From the NCBI GenBank assembly GCA_020625635.1, contig JAHLBL010000021.1, positions 1 to 12,963 of the forward strand: DNA of 12,963 nt, written 5' to 3'. Position 1 is the stretch's first letter; each line of letters begins with the position of its first letter. Below, piece by piece: positions 1 through 5,747 of the stretch. The DNA comes from a bacterium. Its GTDB lineage: Bacteria; Bacillota; Clostridia; Oscillospirales; Acutalibacteraceae. The translations under genes were made by a program, and so were the position numbers. The notes under the pieces were generated by a model that was not told the DNA's origin, ran no database searches, and saw nothing but the letters and a program-made list of their open reading frames with translations.

Positions 1-300
1 GGCTTCAGCCGTGATGACGCCGGTAAGTTCCTCGACGCTTATTATGACGCGAAGATCTTCGAGAACGATCCGTTCGCTAAGCTCGACCAGGCAGGCGTTG
101 GTCAGCTTATGGAAATGGCTATCGAAAAGGGTAAGGCTACCCGTCCCGAGCTTCACTGCGGTATTTGCGGTGAGCACGGCGGTGATCCCTCATCCGTTGA
201 GTTCTGCCACAAGATTGGTCTCGATTATGTATCCTGCTCACCCTTCCGTGTTCCGATTGCCCGCCTCGCTGCCGCTCAGGCTGCAATCGCTTCCAAGTAA
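1..300 (+). CDS. ppdK: Pyruvate,phosphate dikinase, C-terminal end (5' truncated by window)
   Basis: The frame is open from base 1 and ends at TAA 298-300, giving 99 codons of a protein normally about 870-880 residues long. PPDK interconverts pyruvate, ATP and phosphate with phosphoenolpyruvate, AMP and diphosphate in the cytosol. In Clostridia it often serves glycolysis or gluconeogenesis. What is visible is the end of the PEP/pyruvate-binding TIM barrel. It includes the very conserved GICGEHGGDPSS stretch, whose cysteine is the family's catalytic acid/base in the pyruvate half-reaction, and the closing SCSPFRVPIARLAAAQAA segment that is diagnostic for PPDK. The same residues resemble the Clostridium symbiosum enzyme nearly throughout. 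The related PEP synthase and enzyme I share the fold but not this exact C-terminus. The gene is followed directly by a terminator, so it is the last gene of its transcript. Confidence 0.97.
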   Translation, partial: GFSRDDAGKFLDAYYDAKIFENDPFAKLDQAGVGQLMEMAIEKGKATRPELHCGICGEHGGDPSSVEFCHKIGLDYVSCSPFRVPIARLAAAQAAIASK

Positions 301-331
301 TTTGTGAGCAAAACAAATCATTAACAACATC

Positions 332-361
332 GGGCTGTCGCTTTTTGCGGCAGCCCTTTTG
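332..361 (+). terminator. Intrinsic terminator of ppdK
   Basis: A 10-bp G/C-rich stem (332-341 with 347-356, one G-U pair) encloses a 5-nt T loop and is followed by TTTTG. It lies 31 nt after the ppdK stop codon. This is a textbook Rho-independent terminator and separates ppdK from the lipoprotein genes. Confidence 0.93.
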
Positions 362-406
362 TGCGTCTTTCCATATTTCAGGTTATATATTTGGAAGATA
401 TGACAG

Positions 407-435
407 TTGAAAATGTTTCCTTTTACATTTATAAT
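407..435 (+). promoter_or_regulatory. Sigma-A-type promoter for the first lipoprotein gene
   Basis: TTGAAA at 407-412 and a perfect TATAAT at 430-435 are separated by exactly 17 nt. Transcription would start near 442, leaving a leader of about 42 nt before the ATG at 484. The match to the vegetative consensus is 5/6 and 6/6, which suggests strong constitutive expression. No operator-like symmetry is obvious around it. Confidence 0.85.
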
Positions 436-483
436 AAAAGTGATAATTCTTTTATCAAATATTTATTGTGAAGGAGAATAGTT

Positions 484-849
484 ATGAAAAAAGCATTAAG
501 AATTTTAGCGATCGTTATGGTACTCGCTCTGAGCGTTTCACTCTTTGCTTCCTGCGGAGGCGGTGACAACGGTTCTTCCGAGCCCGATGTGCTTGCGGGT
601 ACATGGAAAACACCGTCCGACTCAATCGATCAGGTTACATGGGAATTTGACGGCCACGGCGCGTGCAAGTTTGACAACACGGCTATTAAGCAGGAAGGCA
701 CATACACAATCAAGGACGACAAGACTGTAGAGGTTAAGCTCGAGCTCTGGGACGAGGCAAAAACCTATGATTACAAAATCGACGGTAACGAGATGTCGTT
801 TATTGACGAGGCGGGACTCGCAAGCTACGAAAAGCTTATAAAGCAGTGA
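484..849 (+). CDS. Small secreted lipoprotein, lipocalin-like/DUF5640-like
   Basis: This 121-residue protein begins with a lipoprotein signal peptide: basic MKKALR, a hydrophobic core at residues 7-21, and a lipobox ending FASC with the lipidated cysteine at residue 24. After a short Gly/Ser-rich spacer comes one compact domain (about 36-121). It has the pattern GTWKT...W.F...G.....EGTYTI.DD..V.V......YDYKIDGNEMSF. That alternating-strand layout is typical of small lipocalin-like "DUF5640" domains in Firmicutes lipoproteins; the family assignment is from memory of the pattern. It should be anchored to the outer face of the membrane, and its ligand is unknown. AAGGAG at 471-476 sits 7 nt before the ATG and fixes the start. 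It has its own strong promoter and no obvious terminator directly after it. Confidence 0.85.
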   Translation: MKKALRILAIVMVLALSVSLFASCGGGDNGSSEPDVLAGTWKTPSDSIDQVTWEFDGHGACKFDNTAIKQEGTYTIKDDKTVEVKLELWDEAKTYDYKIDGNEMSFIDEAGLASYEKLIKQ

Positions 850-860
850 TCGCATAATTC

Positions 861-1005
861 GACAACTCATTTAACAATAGCATTTCACACAATTGCACCA
901 CAGATATCACAGCTTATTACAGAAACTTATCCAATTATATCAGTGTGTGTTGCATTTACGGTATTATTGTGATATTATTCTTTTGCAATTCAGAAGTGAG
1001 TTGTC
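861..1005 (+). repeat. A/T-rich intergenic segment with nested inverted repeats
   Basis: GACAACTCA (861-869) is repeated in inverse orientation as TGAGTTGTC (997-1005). Inside it, AATTGCA (891-897) pairs with TGCAATT (984-990), and ATATCACA (904-911) pairs with TGTGATAT (968-975). All three pairs are in nested order, so the segment could fold into an interrupted long hairpin or be the remains of a miniature inverted-repeat element. No clean target-site duplication is visible. The promoter of the next gene lies in its right half. The arms are short, so chance in A/T-rich DNA is possible. Confidence 0.4.
950..978 (+). promoter_or_regulatory. Extended -10 promoter for the second lipoprotein gene
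   Basis: TATTAT at 973-978 is preceded by TG at 970-971, which makes an extended -10 element. A weak -35 (TTGCAT, 950-955) lies 17 nt upstream. Transcription would start near 985, about 44 nt before the ATG at 1029. The -35 matches the consensus at only three positions, so the extended -10 carries the call. Confidence 0.6.
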
Positions 1006-1028
1006 AATAAATTAAAGGGGAAAAGAAA

Positions 1029-1520
1029 ATGAAGAAAATTGTTTGTATTATTGCCGCTATCGCTATGATAAGTGTGTTTGCCTGCTCGTGCGGTTCAACG
1101 GAGGGTAAGCCTGAGGCTGCTCCCAAAAGTTCTTCAACTGTTTCGAATAACAGCAGTTCTTCGGGAGGCTCAAGCTCCACATACACCTCATTCAGCGACT
1201 ATGTTGCTTCCGACACGTTCCAGTCTGAGATCGAAAGCGCGAAGAGTATGTTCAAGGATACCTTTGAAATAGAAGCGTTTGCCGAGGGCAACACTCTTGT
1301 ATATCAGTACACCTATGTCAATCAGCTTAGTGACGCACAGGTTGAACAGGTTCAGACAGGAATGGACAGGGACAGCCTTAAATCAGGCGCAAAGGCTGTT
1401 CTCAAGCCTATGAAGCAGTATTTCGACGCGCCTGACCTCGGCGTATCCTACCGCTACTATAACCACGACGGTTCAAAAATCGCTCAGATCGACTTCGATT
1501 TATCGGTACTTGATGAGTAA
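1029..1520 (+). CDS. Secreted lipoprotein, DUF4854-like
   Basis: The protein has 163 residues. A lipoprotein signal peptide covers residues 1-18; the lipidated residue is Cys19 (VFAC) or possibly Cys21. Next is a disordered Ser-rich linker (about 33-52, with runs of serine) that holds the domain away from the membrane. The C-terminal domain (about 53-163) shows the pattern YTSFSDYV.SD.FQSEI......F.....AEGNTLVYQYTY....SDAQVEQ, and ends with YRYYNHDGSKIAQIDFDLS. This resembles the DUF4854 family of Firmicutes lipoproteins, whose function is unknown. The start is supported by AAAGGGGA at 1014-1021. The gene shares its location and export type with the preceding lipoprotein but not its sequence, so they are neighbours rather than a recent duplication. 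The transcript ends at the hairpin just downstream. Confidence 0.85.
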   Translation: MKKIVCIIAAIAMISVFACSCGSTEGKPEAAPKSSSTVSNNSSSSGGSSSTYTSFSDYVASDTFQSEIESAKSMFKDTFEIEAFAEGNTLVYQYTYVNQLSDAQVEQVQTGMDRDSLKSGAKAVLKPMKQYFDAPDLGVSYRYYNHDGSKIAQIDFDLSVLDE

Positions 1521-1527
1521 TACAATG

Positions 1528-1565
1528 AAGGGAAGGCTCAAAATATACGAGCCTTCCCTTTAATT
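1528..1565 (+). terminator. Intrinsic terminator after the second lipoprotein gene
   Basis: A perfect 12-bp stem (1528-1539 with 1549-1560) has a 9-nt A/T loop and runs into CTTTAATT. It starts 8 nt after the stop codon. The T-tract is short, but the stem is long and perfect. Confidence 0.88.
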
Positions 1566-1691
1566 AATACGCTGTATCGATAGTGTTAAGCGACAAGTTA
1601 TAAGTTGCAAGATGTGTTTTATAAATAAAAAAACGCAAGTAATCCACTTTTTACTTAAAACTGATCACTATTTTATTTCATTTGTATATAC
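1561..1691. other. Non-coding A/T-rich gap between two terminators
   Basis: No credible ORF was seen here. The stretch contains an A-run near 1621-1633 and a weak 6-bp hairpin (AAGTAA 1637-1642 with TTACTT 1651-1656). I could not find a well-spaced promoter pair that would make it an obvious small-RNA gene, although the terminator at its right end leaves that open. Confidence 0.5.
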
Positions 1692-1735
1692 GGGGCTGCT
1701 CTTTTAGTTTTTGAGCGAGCCCCTTTTCATTTGTA
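1676..1735 (+). repeat. 11-bp direct repeat flanking the orphan terminator
   Basis: TTTCATTTGTA occurs at 1676-1686 and again at 1725-1735, on either side of the terminator hairpin at 1692-1727. The first copy runs into GTATATAC (1684-1691), an octamer that recurs at 1751-1758. This could be coincidence in A/T-rich DNA, a binding-site pair, or a scar of a small insertion. Confidence 0.4.
1692..1727 (+). terminator. Second (orphan) intrinsic terminator upstream of ruvC
   Basis: GGGGCTGCTC (1692-1701) pairs with 1713-1723 through a 6-bp and a 4-bp helix separated by a one-base bulge. The loop is 11 nt and TTTT follows. It lies 172 nt after the last stop codon and beyond a first terminator. It either backs that one up or ends an unannotated short transcript. 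Confidence 0.8.
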
Positions 1736-1740
1736 CAAAT
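1729..1740. promoter_or_regulatory. Perfect 12-bp palindrome upstream of the ruvC promoter
   Basis: ATTTGTACAAAT is fully self-complementary and lies 26 nt upstream of the ruvC -35 box. The position suits an activator or repressor half-turn site. It does not match the Bacillus-type LexA box. Its function is inferred from symmetry and position alone. Confidence 0.35.
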
Positions 1741-1766
1741 TAAGCTAAAAGTATATACATTATTTA

Positions 1767-1795
1767 TTGCCTTATTTTCCCGATTGTGATATAAT
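1767..1795 (+). promoter_or_regulatory. Extended -10 promoter of the ruvC operon
   Basis: TTGCCT at 1767-1772 and a perfect TATAAT at 1790-1795 are 17 nt apart, with TG at 1787-1788 forming an extended -10. Transcription would start near 1802, some 36 nt before the ruvC start codon. It is the only strong promoter I see before the long gene run that follows. Confidence 0.87.
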
Positions 1796-1802
1796 ACAAT
1801 CG
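1781..1802. promoter_or_regulatory. Candidate operator: inverted repeat spanning the -10 box
   Basis: CGATTGT (1781-1787) and ACAATCG (1796-1802) are perfect inverse copies with 8 bp between them. They are centred on the TATAAT and reach the likely start of transcription. A protein bound here would block RNA polymerase. The Firmicutes LexA box (CGAAC-N4-GTTCG) is not matched, so the regulator is unknown. Confidence 0.5.
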
Positions 1803-1837
1803 ATAATGTGCAATTATATCCAAAGGTGGGCTGAAGC

Positions 1838-2347
1838 TTGATTGTTCTCGGAATTGACCCCGGTTACGCGATTGTGGGCTGGGGCTTGGTAGAGTTTAAA
1901 AACAATTCTTTCCGTCCGCTTCGTTACGGCGCGATAACCACCGAAGCCGATACGCCGTTTAACCGTCGTCTTAAGATAATTTACGAAGACCTCAACAGCA
2001 TTATCGACGCTTTTAAGCCCGACGCAGTGTCGGTCGAAAAGCTGTATTTCCAGACTAACCAGAAAACAGCTATTATGGTAGCTGAGGCGAGGGGCGTTAT
2101 ACTGCTCTGCGCCGAGAGCCGCAATATCCCTGTTTTTGAGTACACACCCTTACAGGTCAAGACGGCTGTTACGGGCTACGGTAAGGCTAAAAAGCCGCAG
2201 GTTATGGAGATGACGCGCAGACTGCTGAAGCTCCCCGCTGTCCCGAAGCCAGACGACACCGCCGACGCTCTCGCCATCGCGATAACACACTGTCAGGCGG
2301 CAGGCAGCGAGCTGCGTCAAAAAATGTTTAAGGAAGGTAATATCTGA
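1838..2347 (+). CDS. ruvC: Crossover junction endodeoxyribonuclease RuvC
   Basis: RuvC is the Holliday-junction resolvase that cuts four-way DNA junctions after RuvAB branch migration. The 169-residue product has the usual length. It contains the RNase-H-like opening LGIDPG with Asp7, the VEKLYF segment with Glu67, and the PDDTADALAIA segment with Asp140 and Asp143. These four acidic residues match the family's metal-binding catalytic set. The start is a rare TTG at 1838. It is chosen because AAAGGTGG at 1822-1829 is well placed and because the IVLGIDPG beginning matches the family N-terminus directly. It is the first gene of the long operon, and its TGA overlaps the ATG of ruvA by one base, which suggests translational coupling. 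Confidence 0.97.
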   Translation: MIVLGIDPGYAIVGWGLVEFKNNSFRPLRYGAITTEADTPFNRRLKIIYEDLNSIIDAFKPDAVSVEKLYFQTNQKTAIMVAEARGVILLCAESRNIPVFEYTPLQVKTAVTGYGKAKKPQVMEMTRRLLKLPAVPKPDDTADALAIAITHCQAAGSELRQKMFKEGNI

Positions 2348-2946
2348 TGTATTACAGCCTCAGAGGAGAAATAATCCACCTTTCGGCGGGAATAGCCGTT
2401 ATCGAGTGCGGCGGAGTCGGCTATAAGTGCCAGACGACTATGAACACTCAGAAGAACCTTACTCTCGGCTCGACCGTCAAGCTATATACATATCTTAATG
2501 TCCGCGAGGACGCTATGGAGCTCTTCGGCTTTTACACGCAGGAGGAGCTTGCGGCGTACAAGGCGCTTATCGGCGTGAGCGGCGTAGGTCCGAAGGTCGG
2601 ACTTGCGATTCTTTCGGCGCTTACTCCTCAGCAGATCGCTCTCGCGGTTGCTTCGGGCGACGTAAAGACGATTACAATGGCTCAGGGTGTGGGCAAGAAG
2701 CTCGCGCAGCGGCTTATCCTCGAGCTGAAGGACAAGTTCAATATCGGAGGCTCCGATGTTGAAGCTGTTTCGGGAGCGGGCGCGGCAGTCAGTGTGACTT
2801 CGGGAAATGTACCGAAGGCGATAGAAGCCCTCGGCGTGCTCGGCTACGGTCCGTCCGACGTTTCTCCGTTTATCTCTACCCTCGACCCGAATTTGCCCGT
2901 CGAGAAGCTTATCGGAGAAACCCTTAAGCTTATGGGAAGGAAATAA
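2347..2946 (+). CDS. ruvA: Holliday junction branch migration protein RuvA
   Basis: RuvA forms tetramers that hold the open, square-planar Holliday junction and load RuvB. The 199-residue protein shows all three domains. An N-terminal OB-fold (about 1-63) starts MYYSLRGEI and includes the GVGY turn. Two helix-hairpin-helix motifs follow: GVSGVGPKVGLAIL (76-89) and MAQGVGKKLAQRLILELKDK (111-130). A Gly/Ala-rich flexible linker (about 133-153) leads to a C-terminal three-helix domain (about 154-199) that contacts RuvB. GGAAGG just inside the end of ruvC serves as the ribosome binding site. The gene overlaps ruvC by one base and is followed after 26 nt by ruvB. Length and motifs are complete with nothing unusual. 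Confidence 0.98.
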   Translation: MYYSLRGEIIHLSAGIAVIECGGVGYKCQTTMNTQKNLTLGSTVKLYTYLNVREDAMELFGFYTQEELAAYKALIGVSGVGPKVGLAILSALTPQQIALAVASGDVKTITMAQGVGKKLAQRLILELKDKFNIGGSDVEAVSGAGAAVSVTSGNVPKAIEALGVLGYGPSDVSPFISTLDPNLPVEKLIGETLKLMGRK

Positions 2947-2972
2947 TTCTTTACAAGAATATTGAGGAAATT

Positions 2973-4040
2973 ATGAGTATAGAATTTTCGGATGAATTTG
3001 ATTTTGAAAACCGAATAGTAGATAATGCCGCGATTCCCGAGGACAGCGGCGACAACGAAAACCCGCTCCGTCCAAAAACCCTCGACGACTATATTGGACA
3101 GCAGACCGTTAAGGAGAATCTGCGAATTTTCATTGACGCGGCTAAGCAGCGCGGCGAATCGCTCGACCACGTTCTGCTTTACGGTCCTCCGGGACTCGGA
3201 AAAACGACGCTCTCCGCTATAATCGCGAACGAGCTCGGAGTTTCCGTTCGTATTACCTCGGGTCCCGCGATCGAAAAACCGGGCGACCTCGCGTCGCTTC
3301 TGACGAATCTGAACCCGGGTGATGTGCTCTTTATCGACGAGATCCACCGTCTCAGTAGAGCTGTCGAGGAGATTCTTTACCCCTCTATGGAGGATTTCGC
3401 GATCGATATTATAACGGGAAAGGGACAGATGGCGACTTCCTACCACCTTCCTTTGCCGAAGTTTACTCTTGTCGGCGCTACGACGCGTGCGGGTCAGCTC
3501 ACCGCTCCTCTGCGTGACCGTTTCGGCGTTGTGCTCAGGCTGGAGCTTTACTCCACCGAGGAGCTCGCTCAGATCGTTGAGAGAAGCGCGGGCATTCTCG
3601 GCATAAGGATCGAGCGCGACGGAGCGCTGGAGATCGCCTCGCGTTCACGCGGAACACCGCGAATCGCCAACCGTTTCCTTAAACGTGTCCGCGACTTCGC
3701 TCAGGTGCTTTCCGACGGCGTGATCACCTGCGAGACGGCGCGTATCGCGCTGGAGCGTCTCGGCGTTGACGAGCTCGGTCTCGACAGCAATGACAGGCGT
3801 ATGCTCGAGGCGATCGTAAAATTCTACAACGGCGGTCCCGTTGGTCTTGAAACTCTCGCCGCGGCAATCGGCGAGGAAGCGATCACCATCGAGGACGTTT
3901 ACGAGCCTTATCTTATGCAGATAGGCTTTCTCAGCCGCACACCGCGCGGACGCTGTATAACCGCGGCGGCGTGCGAGCACCTCGGACTGAAATTCCCTAA
4001 AGGCGCTCAGGTTACGCCTCAGCCGTCTTTGTTTGACTGA
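2973..4040 (+). CDS. ruvB: Holliday junction branch migration ATPase RuvB
   Basis: RuvB is the AAA+ hexameric motor that pumps DNA through the RuvA-bound junction. The 355-residue sequence has a variable acidic N-terminus (1-30) and the RPKTLDDYIGQ start of the AAA+ core. Walker A is GPPGLGKTT (71-79), Walker B is FIDEIH (120-125), and sensor 1 is GATTRAG (168-174). The arginine-finger region is PLRDRFG (179-185). A winged-helix DNA-binding domain forms the C-terminus, ending GLKFPKG and a short tail. GAGG at 2964-2967 supports the start. The 26-nt gap after ruvA carries a tiny inverted repeat (2946-2960) just before this site. With ruvC and ruvA this gives a complete RuvABC resolvasome. Confidence 0.98.
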   Translation: MSIEFSDEFDFENRIVDNAAIPEDSGDNENPLRPKTLDDYIGQQTVKENLRIFIDAAKQRGESLDHVLLYGPPGLGKTTLSAIIANELGVSVRITSGPAIEKPGDLASLLTNLNPGDVLFIDEIHRLSRAVEEILYPSMEDFAIDIITGKGQMATSYHLPLPKFTLVGATTRAGQLTAPLRDRFGVVLRLELYSTEELAQIVERSAGILGIRIERDGALEIASRSRGTPRIANRFLKRVRDFAQVLSDGVITCETARIALERLGVDELGLDSNDRRMLEAIVKFYNGGPVGLETLAAAIGEEAITIEDVYEPYLMQIGFLSRTPRGRCITAAACEHLGLKFPKGAQVTPQPSLFD

Positions 4041-4055
4041 TAGAGTGATTTAGTA

Positions 4056-4919
4056 ATGAGAACTACCGAAAACTGGAAGGATTACGAGCTTATCGACTGC
4101 TCCGACGGTGAACGTCTGGAGCGCTGGGGCAATATAATCCTGATTCGTCCCGATCCCCAGATCATCTGGAGCACGGGCAAAAAGAATCCGCTCTGGAGAA
4201 ACGCCCACGCGCGCTACCACCGCAGTAACAAGGGCGGCGGAAGCTGGGAAATGTATAAGAAGGTTCCCGACTCATGGAGCGTAAAATTCAATAATCTCGT
4301 TTTCAATGTAAAGCCTATGGGTTTTAAGCATACGGGTGTTTTCCCCGAACAGGCTGTCAACTGGGAGTGGGCTCAGTCCCGCATCAAGGCGGAGAACAGA
4401 CCGATGAACATTCTCAACCTTTTCGGCTACACGGGCTGCGCGACTCTCGCGTGTATGGACGCGGGCGCCAAGGTCTGCCACGTGGACGCGAGCAAGGGAA
4501 TGGTAAACTGGGCAAAGGAAAACGCCGCTTCATCAAATCTCGCCGACCGTCCCGTGCGATGGCTGGTTGATGACTGTGTTAAATTTGTTCGCCGTGAGAT
4601 CCGCCGCGGCAACAAGTATGACGGCATTATTATGGACCCGCCTTCCTACGGCAGAGGTCCGGGAGGAGAGGTATGGAAGATAGAAGATGAGCTTTATTCC
4701 TTTATGGAATTATGCATTCAGGTGCTCAGCGACAATCCTTCATTCCTTATTCTTAATTCCTACACAACGGGACTTTCTCCCGCTGTTATGGAGTATCTTC
4801 TTAATGTTCAGCTCTGTCGACGCTTCGGCGGAAGGGTGAGCTCCGACGAAATCGGACTGAAGGTTACCGATTCGGGGCTGTGCCTGCCCTGTGGTTCGAC
4901 GGTTATCTGGGAGAAATAA
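4056..4919 (+). CDS. Class I SAM-dependent methyltransferase, RlmI/RlmK-like (COG1092)
   Basis: The 287-residue enzyme is likely to transfer a methyl group from S-adenosylmethionine to RNA, by analogy with the RlmI family of 23S rRNA cytosine methyltransferases. The N-terminal part (about 1-110) is a small mixed domain with GVFPEQ (94-99), as in that family. The Rossmann core follows, with motif I NLFGYTG (121-127), the acidic residue of HVDAS (144), an adenine-contact VDD (171-173) and motif IV DPPSYGRG (194-201). The PUA RNA-binding domain found at the start of E. coli RlmI is missing, so target specificity may differ and I give no symbol. The gene starts 15 nt after ruvB with only a weak ribosome binding site, so it probably relies on coupling. 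Its TAA abuts the ATG of ecfA1. Confidence 0.88.
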   Translation: MRTTENWKDYELIDCSDGERLERWGNIILIRPDPQIIWSTGKKNPLWRNAHARYHRSNKGGGSWEMYKKVPDSWSVKFNNLVFNVKPMGFKHTGVFPEQAVNWEWAQSRIKAENRPMNILNLFGYTGCATLACMDAGAKVCHVDASKGMVNWAKENAASSNLADRPVRWLVDDCVKFVRREIRRGNKYDGIIMDPPSYGRGPGGEVWKIEDELYSFMELCIQVLSDNPSFLILNSYTTGLSPAVMEYLLNVQLCRRFGGRVSSDEIGLKVTDSGLCLPCGSTVIWEK

Positions 4920-5747
4920 ATGAGCTTTATATCGGCAGAAAATCTGATATTTTCTTATGACGAAGCGCCCGACAAGGTCCTGCGCGGTGTCAGCCTGAAT
5001 ATAAAAAAAGGCGAGTTCATAGCGCTCCTCGGTCACAACGGATGCGGAAAATCGACCATGGCTAAGATGTTCAACGCCATGCTTCTGCCCGATGAGGGTA
5101 CGGTTTTTGTCGACGGAATATCCACCGCGGACGGGGAGATGACCTACGAAGTTCGCCGCAATGTCGGGCTTGTATTTCAGAATCCCGACAATCAGCTTGT
5201 AGCGAGTATCATCGAGGAGGACGTAGCGTTCGGTCCCGAGAACCTTGGGCTTGAACCCGATGAAATCCGCCGAAGAGTAGACAACTCGCTGAAGGCGGTC
5301 GGTATGTACGAATACCGTGACCACGCGCCTTACAAGCTTTCGGGCGGTCAGAAGCAGCGGGTAGCTATCGCGGGGATCCTCGCGATGCAGCCGAGCTGTA
5401 TCGTCTTTGACGAGCCGACCGCCATGCTCGACCCGAGCGGCAGGGAAGAGGTACTTTCCACGATCTCCGAGCTGCATAAAAAGGGTATTACTATTGTGTT
5501 GATAACTCACTATATGGACGAGGCTGTCCTTGCCGACAGAGTTGTCGTTATGGACAGGGGTACGATCCTCACCGAAGGCACTCCGCGTGAAGTTTTTTCC
5601 GAGGTTTCTCTTCTGAAAAAGCACAGCCTCAGTGTTCCGCAGGCGTGCGAGCTCGCTTATAAGCTCTCGGGCGCGGGTGTGAGTTTTGATAAAATCCCGC
5701 TTGATTGTGACGAGTGCGTAGCTCTCCTTGAGGAGGTGCTCCCGTGA
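4920..5747 (+). CDS. ecfA1: ECF transporter ATPase EcfA1
   Basis: This is one of two ATPases of the energy-coupling factor transporter, which with EcfT powers several interchangeable vitamin or metal-ion S components. The 275-residue ABC domain contains Walker A GHNGCGKST (38-46), the Q-loop FQNPDNQ with Gln87, signature LSGGQ (140-144), Walker B IVFDEPT with Asp164/Glu165 and the H-loop His197 (ITHYMDEA). The FQNPDNQ Q-loop is typical of EcfA1 and differs from the FQYPEYQ of its partner. A C-terminal extension (about 215-275) is the usual EcfA dimerisation region. The start codon immediately follows the methyltransferase stop. The gene overlaps ecfA2 by four bases. The call as A1 rather than A2 also rests on gene order, which is the same as in Bacillus. 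Confidence 0.95.
   Translation: MSFISAENLIFSYDEAPDKVLRGVSLNIKKGEFIALLGHNGCGKSTMAKMFNAMLLPDEGTVFVDGISTADGEMTYEVRRNVGLVFQNPDNQLVASIIEEDVAFGPENLGLEPDEIRRRVDNSLKAVGMYEYRDHAPYKLSGGQKQRVAIAGILAMQPSCIVFDEPTAMLDPSGREEVLSTISELHKKGITIVLITHYMDEAVLADRVVVMDRGTILTEGTPREVFSEVSLLKKHSLSVPQACELAYKLSGAGVSFDKIPLDCDECVALLEEVLP

Noticed and set aside
2844..3446. 200-codon minus-strand frame across the ruvA-ruvB junction
   Set aside because: Both RuvA and RuvB are certain on the plus strand, and the antisense product resembles nothing and is a shadow.
4740..5624. 294-codon minus-strand frame opposite the methyltransferase end and ecfA1
   Set aside because: It covers two clear plus-strand genes, has no domain-like pattern, and has no plausible ribosome binding site or promoter of its own.
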